This document shows, piece by piece, positions 1-4,299 of a stretch of DNA of 7,215 nt. Origin of the DNA: Candidatus Cloacimonadota bacterium (GTDB taxonomy: Bacteria > Cloacimonadota > Cloacimonadia > Cloacimonadales > Cloacimonadaceae); contig JAQUHL010000096.1 in NCBI GenBank assembly GCA_028683635.1, positions 1 to 7,215 on the forward strand, in the 5' to 3' direction. The number at the start of each line of letters is the position of its first letter. Position 1 is the stretch's first letter. The notes beneath the pieces are model-generated. The model had not been told where the DNA came from. It saw only the letters and a program-made list of their open reading frames with translations, and did no database searches. The translations under genes were made by a program, and so were the position numbers.

Positions 1-465
1 ATGCGGATGGCATTTGCTAAGGGTTCTCCTCAGATAATCTCGAAAATGGAGTCCTGGCAGCAAAAAGTGAACGTCTGTCCCGATAGTGTTACCCAAAGAG
101 TCACCGCTGCATTTCTGGATAAAGGCTTTATGCCTCAACACCTCCAAGCAGTATGCAACTATTACAAACCCTATTTGAACAAAATGCTATCTTGTCTGGA
201 AAGAGATATGCCGGACTATGTGAAGTGGACAAAGCCGGATGGTGGTATCTTCATCTGGCTCTGGCTTCCAGAATCCATGAATGCAGACGAGATCTTCGAG
301 AAAGCCAGGGCTCATAGGGTATCCTTCATTCCGGGAAGTAAGTTTTATCCTGAGGGTCAGGAGAAGTATAATTGCCTGCGCTTGAATTATACATACTCCA
401 CTGAGCAGCAGATTGAGACCGGTATCAGCAGACTGGCAGGGATCATGCGCAAGCTAAAACCTTGA
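1..465 (+). CDS. PLP-dependent class I/II aminotransferase, C-terminal part (5' truncated by window)
   Basis: These 154 residues are the C-terminal part of a fold-type I aminotransferase that transfers an amino group between an amino acid and a 2-oxo acid in the cytoplasm. Residues 1-3 (MRM) match the PGMR region just after the PLP-binding lysine. R2 fits the conserved phosphate-contacting arginine, so the Schiff-base lysine should lie a few codons before the window and the ATG at position 1 is most likely internal. Further marks are WTKPDGGIFIWLWLP (76-90), FIPGSKFYP (109-117) and LRLNYTY (126-132), where R127 is the expected substrate-carboxylate arginine. The C-terminus looks complete. The pattern resembles the LysN/2-aminoadipate aminotransferase and MocR-domain branch; the substrate cannot be read from this fragment, and a GntR-type N-terminal domain cannot be excluded. 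Its TGA stop lies inside the -35 box of the next promoter. Confidence 0.9.
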   Translation: MRMAFAKGSPQIISKMESWQQKVNVCPDSVTQRVTAAFLDKGFMPQHLQAVCNYYKPYLNKMLSCLERDMPDYVKWTKPDGGIFIWLWLPESMNADEIFEKARAHRVSFIPGSKFYPEGQEKYNCLRLNYTYSTEQQIETGISRLAGIMRKLKP

Positions 466-490
466 CAAAGGAGCCAGAGCAGCTTATAAT
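462..490 (+). promoter_or_regulatory. Perfect-consensus sigma-70-type promoter
   Basis: TTGACA at 462-467 and TATAAT at 485-490 are separated by exactly 17 bp (468-484), so all 12 consensus positions and the ideal spacing are met. The -35 hexamer overlaps the TGA stop (463-465) of the aminotransferase. Transcription would begin near 495-498, leaving a leader of about 75 nt before the ATG at 573. This promoter should drive the exported protein and, by read-through, the prepilin peptidase. That it is active is inferred from the match alone. Confidence 0.85.
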
Positions 491-530
491 GTCCATAGAA
501 CATCTCGAGTGTGATTGATTTAACAACAAG

Positions 531-549
531 GGGAAGCGTTGTGCTTCCC
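531..549 (+). promoter_or_regulatory. Leader hairpin upstream of the exported-protein gene
   Basis: GGGAAGC (531-537) pairs perfectly with GCTTCCC (543-549) around the 5-nt loop GTTGT. The hairpin lies within the predicted 5' leader, 12 nt before the Shine-Dalgarno AGGAGA (562-567). No T-run follows (the next bases are GTAAAG), so it does not look like an intrinsic terminator. It could stabilise the 5' end of the mRNA or affect translation; no known riboswitch or leader family is recognised. Confidence 0.6.
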
Positions 550-572
550 GTAAAGTAAACCAGGAGAATAAG

Positions 573-1016
573 ATGAAAAAGCTGATTTTACTGAGCTTGA
601 GCCTCTTCCTAGCGGTATGCCTTTTTGGCCAGTACAATATGCCCCGACCGGATATGAATCCCTTCCGGATAGAGAACAGCAATCTCTTCAACCCTAACCA
701 GATAAAATTATCGCATAGCCTTGGCTTTGAAGCTGGATCATCATCCACTGGGCATGGATATTACCTCTCCCGATATACCAGCCATCTCAACTATAAACTC
801 AGCCCTTCCTGGGATGCCCAGTTAAACTTGAACTTTGTAAATTTCGGCTCGGCAATTACTAATAGCTCCATCGAATTGAATGATGATAACACCAGTAAGG
901 TGCTGCCGGATTTCTCTATAAGATACAAACCCTCAGATAGTTTCCAGTTCAGCGTCCATGTTCAACAGGGACTATATTCCAGCCCCTCTCAGAGTAGTTG
1001 GTTCAACCGCTGGTAA
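573..1016 (+). CDS. Exported beta-rich protein of unknown function
   Basis: The gene is not recognised as a named family. The 147-residue product begins with MKKLILLSLSLFLAVCLFGQ, a clear Sec signal peptide with a likely cut after G19. C16 lacks a good lipobox, so a lipoprotein is less likely. The mature part is rich in N, S, Y and F with alternating polar and hydrophobic stretches (about 62-91 and 112-133), as in outer-membrane beta-barrel or surface beta proteins. It ends in an aromatic residue (SSWFNRW), a common though not decisive feature of barrel proteins, and it is small for a complete barrel. The start is firm: AGGAGA at 562-567 lies 5 nt before the ATG, and a consensus promoter lies further upstream. 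The prepilin peptidase follows in the same frame after one stop, so the two are probably co-transcribed. Any link to pili or secretion is inference from position. Confidence 0.8.
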   Translation: MKKLILLSLSLFLAVCLFGQYNMPRPDMNPFRIENSNLFNPNQIKLSHSLGFEAGSSSTGHGYYLSRYTSHLNYKLSPSWDAQLNLNFVNFGSAITNSSIELNDDNTSKVLPDFSIRYKPSDSFQFSVHVQQGLYSSPSQSSWFNRW

Positions 1017-1028
1017 GGGAGAAGCAAG
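1017..1028 (+). promoter_or_regulatory. Ribosome binding site supporting a CTG start
   Basis: The spacer after the TAA at 1014-1016 contains GGAG (1018-1021), 7 nt before CTG at 1029. This is an ideal distance for CTG 1029 and is far too distant for the TTG at 1062. No ATG, GTG or TTG occurs in this frame between the TAA and 1062. Confidence 0.6.
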
Positions 1029-1793
1029 CTGAATCCGGTAGTAGTAGTTTTCCTCGCTATTTTGGGAACTGCCTTTGGTAGTTTCTTCAACGTCCTGATC
1101 TATCGCCTGCCCAGGAGACAATCCATCATATATCCCGGTTCTCATTGCGGATCATGTAAGGCAGAGATTCCATTCTGGCTAAACATCCCCATTCTCAGCT
1201 ACCTGATGCTGGGGGGTAAGTGTAAGTATTGCGGGGCAAAATACCATTGGCACCATCTTCTGGTCGAGCTAATCACACCTCTGCTCTTCATCATGGTCTA
1301 TTGGAGATATGGGCTGTATAGTATTCTCTTTTTCAAATACTTAGTGCTAACTGCCTTTTTGATCCCTATTTTCTTCATCGACCTGTTTGACAAGTTAATC
1401 CTGCATGTAACTACATTGCCCCTGATCGTGCTGGGGCTGGTCTTTTCCTTGCTCAAGGGCACTGATGTTAGTATGTTTAATGCACTGATCTCTGGCGGAT
1501 TCGCCTTTGGGCTGTTAATGACCCTTGCCTGGTTATATTCCCGGATCAAGAAATCTGTGGGATTGGGCGGTGGAGATGTTATGCTTTTAACGGCAGTGAC
1601 AATATTCTTCGGAGCTCTTAACGCTCCGTATATACTTTTTGTTTCATCTGTACTGGCCGTACTATATTTCCTGGTCTTTATCAGGAAAGCCGACGTGCAG
1701 TTTGTGTTTGGCCCCTTTATCGCCATCACAGCAATTTTCTGGTTTATGGTTGGTGAGGATTTACTGGAACTCCTGATCAGGATGATTGTATAA
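1029..1793 (+). CDS. pilD: Type IV prepilin peptidase / N-methyltransferase (A24 family), probable CTG start
   Basis: This inner-membrane aspartic protease would cut the leader of type IV prepilins or type II secretion pseudopilins and N-methylate the new N-terminus. With CTG 1029 as start the product has 254 residues, typical of the family, and begins MNPVVVVFLAILG, restoring the first membrane helix. GSFFNVLIYRLPRR follows at residues 17-30. The N-terminal domain has two CxxC pairs, C40/C43 and C65/C68, as in the metal-binding form. The catalytic aspartates are D118 (FIDLFDKL) and D183 (GLGGGDVM), and FGPF near residue 227 is the usual C-terminal motif. The PD that normally follows the first aspartate is replaced by L125-H126, and the usual K after the second aspartate is M. 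A TTG start at 1062 would remove half of helix 1 and has no ribosome binding site. The gene shares a transcript with the exported-protein gene; no pilin gene is present. Confidence 0.92.
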   Translation: MNPVVVVFLAILGTAFGSFFNVLIYRLPRRQSIIYPGSHCGSCKAEIPFWLNIPILSYLMLGGKCKYCGAKYHWHHLLVELITPLLFIMVYWRYGLYSILFFKYLVLTAFLIPIFFIDLFDKLILHVTTLPLIVLGLVFSLLKGTDVSMFNALISGGFAFGLLMTLAWLYSRIKKSVGLGGGDVMLLTAVTIFFGALNAPYILFVSSVLAVLYFLVFIRKADVQFVFGPFIAITAIFWFMVGEDLLELLIRMIV

Positions 1794-1866
1794 ATCATTA
1801 CTAATCCATCTTTAGAACCAGTAATAACTTTGAGACTCAAGCTCCAACAATACAGAGTATAAATTG

Positions 1867-1945
1867 AAATGACATAATATGGCGGGGTGTGGGGCAGCGC
1901 CCCGCTCATTTATGGGTGGTGGGTTGGGCTTGGATTATGTCATTT
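1867..1945. repeat. 79-bp inverted-repeat element with GC-rich core, MITE- or palindromic-repeat-like
   Basis: AAATGACATAAT (1867-1878) is the exact reverse complement of ATTATGTCATTT (1934-1945), a perfect 12-bp inverted repeat. The 55-bp interior is strikingly G-rich compared with its AT-rich flanks. It includes GCGGGG (1882-1887) pairing with CCCCGC (1900-1905), or alternatively GGGGC (1891-1895) pairing with GCCCC (1899-1903). There is no ORF and no obvious target-site duplication. It sits between two convergent genes, so it may also serve in transcription termination, but neither strand shows a proper T-run after the stem. Confidence 0.55.
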
Positions 1946-1968
1946 TAGATGAAATCTGATATAAGATA

Positions 1969-2017
1969 TTTCTACTGTGATCCATTCGACAGGGAAAACG
2001 TAGTCTCACAGTGGAAA
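1969..2017. terminator. 12-bp stem-loop in convergent intergenic region, possible terminator
   Basis: TTTCTACTGTGA (1969-1980) pairs with TCACAGTGGAAA (2006-2017) over 12 positions with one G-U wobble, around a 25-nt loop. It starts 15 nt beyond the stop codon of the minus-strand dehydrogenase gene, where its terminator is expected. No U-tract follows on either strand, so it is at best a non-canonical terminator or an mRNA 3'-end stabiliser. Confidence 0.4.
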
Positions 2018-2031
2018 CTATAAACTTCTCC

Positions 2032-3060
2032 TTACAATGGTAAAGAAATCTTCTTCCCCAGCTTGGCAGATTGATAGACAGCCTGGATTATCTCCACGGA
2101 TTTCCTGCCATCTCTTCCATCAGTTGATGGAATGCCTATACCCAAAAGGACGTCAGTAACGTTCCTGTAATATGGATTGTGGCCAAATCCATAAACGTTG
2201 GGCGGCTGGTAATTTGCATCCTGGGCAATCCGGTCGTCATCATCATAATCTTCAAACTCCCATTTTTCGATCTTGTTGACGGCGACTCCACCCACTTTGA
2301 CAGTTCCCTTTTCTCCAATGATAGTGATCGAACCTTCGAAGTTTTTGGGATAGGTGAGCATGGTCACATTGAGGGTGGCAATGATGCCGCTACGGAATTT
2401 GAGAATCGCACAGCCGGTATCTTCGGCTTCGATTTTGCGAGCCATTGTCGCAGTTGTGGCAACCACTGAATCCACATTGCCCAGCAGCCAATAAATGGCA
2501 TCCACATAATGGCTGGCCTGGTTCATGAAAGCTCCACCATCAAACTCCCAGGTTCCCCGCCATTTTTCAGCATCATAATAAGCTTGGGGACGCTGCCAGA
2601 AGACGTTCGCCTGAGCCATATAAATTCTGCCAAAACGGTTTTTGTCGATGGCGTTTTTAAGAAGTTGCATAGTGCTGTTGAGCCTGTTTTGTTTAACTAC
2701 AAACAGGTGTACATTGTTCATATCGCACGCTTTGATAAGCTTGTCCGCTGCTTCGATGTTGATGGCCATGGGTTTTTCGGTAATAACATTGATTTTATGG
2801 TCTGCCACGTCTATCCCATGCAGGGGATGCATGCCACTGGGTGAACAGATACTTACTGCATCAAGCTCTTCCTTTTCGAGCATCTCGAGATAGTTTGTAT
2901 AATACTTGGGAATCTGATAGGTTTTGGCAGCCTGCTCAGCCTTTTCTTTTATCACATCAGCACAGGCAACGTAATCTGCTTCAGCTATTTGGGATACTGC
3001 TTCAAAATGGTTTTTGGAGATTCGGCCACAACCAATGAGTCCATAGCGTAGTTTTTTCAT
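2032..3060 (-). CDS. wlbA: Gfo/Idh/MocA oxidoreductase, WlbA-like UDP-GlcNAc-uronate 3-dehydrogenase
   Basis: The 342-residue cytoplasmic NAD(P)-dependent dehydrogenase has an N-terminal Rossmann fold (YGLIGCGRISKNH, 6-18), SICSPSGMHP (70-79) and EKP (96-98), whose K97 is the expected catalytic lysine. The C-terminal alpha/beta domain has VVKQNRLN (121-128), YYDAEKWRGTWEFDGG (161-176) and MNQASHYVD (179-187), with H184 as the likely catalytic histidine. This combination is what I associate with the WlbA type, which oxidises C3 of UDP-N-acetylglucosaminuronic acid on the way to 2,3-diacetamido uronic acids in O-antigens. A related sugar dehydrogenase is possible. The start is firm: AGGAGA at 3065-3070 lies 4 nt before the ATG and overlaps the stop of the upstream GT2 gene, 8 bp away, suggesting translational coupling. 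The aminotransferase and acetyltransferase of the pathway are not seen nearby. Confidence 0.88.
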   Translation of the reverse strand: MKKLRYGLIGCGRISKNHFEAVSQIAEADYVACADVIKEKAEQAAKTYQIPKYYTNYLEMLEKEELDAVSICSPSGMHPLHGIDVADHKINVITEKPMAINIEAADKLIKACDMNNVHLFVVKQNRLNSTMQLLKNAIDKNRFGRIYMAQANVFWQRPQAYYDAEKWRGTWEFDGGAFMNQASHYVDAIYWLLGNVDSVVATTATMARKIEAEDTGCAILKFRSGIIATLNVTMLTYPKNFEGSITIIGEKGTVKVGGVAVNKIEKWEFEDYDDDDRIAQDANYQPPNVYGFGHNPYYRNVTDVLLGIGIPSTDGRDGRKSVEIIQAVYQSAKLGKKISLPL

Positions 3061-3068
3061 TTATTCTC

Positions 3069-4214
3069 CTATTTTCGAATGGGGTTCCAGACCCCACTTT
3101 TCTTTTTTAATACAAAATTTATATAAGCCTGAAATGATGACCAGATCATTGCGACCATATATGCTACGATCCGTACATAAGGAATCTTGATATCTCGGGT
3201 TTGCGTATAGATCCCAAGAGTTCCAAATCCATAGAATAGTACCTGAACAATAAAGACGACTAAGTAAAACGGTTGTTGGTACAGAATCCCAGAGCTGACA
3301 AACATTCCTATTGCCATGAAGAATAACATCAAGCGGATTAACTTGTGTGATATCAACATGAAAGAAACTGCTGGATGACGAAAGGGATTTAGTAGCCTGC
3401 TATAGCGGCTTAAGCTTGCCCATTCCTGGCTAATGATACGTATCTTGCGTGATATTTCTTCAGTAGCTTTTTCAGTGACTTTTTCAAAGACTATTGCTTT
3501 CGAAGTATGTATTGCCCTGTACCCTTTGCTGAGAACATAAAGTGTTCTCTCAAAATCATCTCCACAATCAGGCGGAACTGCCACGAAGAGGTCTTTTCTG
3601 ATGGCAAAGAGAGAACCGTTTGCAACGATTGTCGAATAGAAGGCGCTATCCAGAGCTTTTAAGGCTGATTCAAACTTCCAATATACACCCTCTCCAGAAT
3701 CATTACCATTATTTGAGACGTATTTATGTTCTCCCGTTACCAAGCCAATATGGGGGTCACTCTGCATAATGACAAGAAGTACGAGGATTGCATCCGGAGA
3801 AAAAAAAGTATTAGCATCTGTGGATACCACAAAGTCACAATCAAGCTTTGAAAGTATCATATTATGAGCTGCTTGTTTTCCCCGGCGGGGTTTCTGTATG
3901 ACGAGCTCGACATTTTGATCGAGATATTGGGAGACAATCTCATTGGTGCGGTCTGAACTGTCATCCGAGAGCACAAACATTTTTATCTTATCCTTGGGAT
4001 ATTCGAGGTTAAGGAAAGATTGGATCTTTTCCTCTATGCACTTCTCTTCGTTGTATGCGGGGCATAAAACAGTAACTGAAGGATAATGGGTAAGTGGTTT
4101 CAGATTGATGCTTTTCTTGAAAATCGTGATAATTTTCAGGATAAACCCATACAAGGCAATGTGATAAACGCAGGCTCCTACAGAAGCCCAGAAGAGTATT
4201 TTCCAGAAAAGCAT
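3069..4214 (-). CDS. Membrane-anchored GT2 family glycosyltransferase
   Basis: The 381-residue protein has an N-terminal membrane helix (about 4-30), a cytoplasmic GT-A domain and probably three C-terminal helices (about 290-312, 315-337, 345-368), the topology of polysaccharide-building GT2 enzymes. Motifs in order are VTVLCPAYNEE (47-57), SDDSSDRT (83-90) for nucleotide binding, RRGKQAAHN (110-118), STDAN (131-135) as the metal-binding DxD-like site with D133, and GDD (218-220), where the catalytic base aspartate is expected. SQEWASLSR (262-270) stands where processive synthases have QxxRW, but the arginine-tryptophan pair is not kept, so a single-addition transferase is more likely than a polymer synthase. 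The start ATG is preceded directly by an in-frame TGA, so no longer N-terminus is possible; the ribosome site (GGGAAA) is weak. Donor and acceptor sugars cannot be read from the sequence. Confidence 0.9.
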   Translation of the reverse strand: MLFWKILFWASVGACVYHIALYGFILKIITIFKKSINLKPLTHYPSVTVLCPAYNEEKCIEEKIQSFLNLEYPKDKIKMFVLSDDSSDRTNEIVSQYLDQNVELVIQKPRRGKQAAHNMILSKLDCDFVVSTDANTFFSPDAILVLLVIMQSDPHIGLVTGEHKYVSNNGNDSGEGVYWKFESALKALDSAFYSTIVANGSLFAIRKDLFVAVPPDCGDDFERTLYVLSKGYRAIHTSKAIVFEKVTEKATEEISRKIRIISQEWASLSRYSRLLNPFRHPAVSFMLISHKLIRLMLFFMAIGMFVSSGILYQQPFYLVVFIVQVLFYGFGTLGIYTQTRDIKIPYVRIVAYMVAMIWSSFQAYINFVLKKKSGVWNPIRK

Positions 4215-4244
4215 TCAAAGTTTCCCATTGTATTTTTCGGGCAC

Positions 4245-4272
4245 TTAAGTTTTAAAATCGGGTATTTGTCAA
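4245..4272 (-). promoter_or_regulatory. Weak possible internal promoter in the GT4-GT4 / GT2 gap
   Basis: The 85-bp gap (4215-4299) is the only sizeable break in the minus-strand cluster. On the minus strand it has a perfect TTGACA (4272-4267) but only poor -10 candidates at 16-17 bp (ACTTAA or CTTAAG, within the palindrome ACTTAAGT). An internal start for GT2 and the dehydrogenase is possible but weakly supported. No terminator-like hairpin is visible in the gap. Confidence 0.25.
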
Positions 4273-4299
4273 GCTCTAAATCGCTTGTAGTCTGAATAG

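Larger units (their letters stand above)
1794..2031. other. Convergent intergenic region without genes
   Basis: The 238 bp between the tail-to-tail prepilin peptidase and dehydrogenase genes hold no convincing coding sequence. Besides the two inverted repeats listed separately, only a weak pair ATTACT/AGTAAT (1797-1802 and 1820-1825) just after the peptidase stop is visible. Any termination of the plus-strand transcript must come from these structures or occur without an intrinsic hairpin-plus-T-run signal. Confidence 0.6.

Noticed and set aside
1..3. ATG at the first base as a gene start
   Set aside because: The residues align with the PGMR region in the middle of class I/II aminotransferases, so the gene continues leftwards beyond the window.
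531..549. Leader hairpin as intrinsic terminator of the aminotransferase gene
   Set aside because: No T-run follows, and it lies downstream of the consensus promoter and directly before a strong ribosome binding site.
443..748. 101-codon open frame on the minus strand
   Set aside because: It covers the consensus promoter and the signal-peptide region of the plus-strand exported protein; its translation shows no recognisable domain.
1062..1064. TTG as the prepilin peptidase start
   Set aside because: It would delete half of the first membrane helix and has no ribosome binding site at a workable distance.
1298..1909. 203-codon open frame on the minus strand
   Set aside because: It lies antisense to the prepilin peptidase, whose motifs are clear, and its translation is low-complexity S/T/K/I-rich with no family resemblance and no ribosome site.
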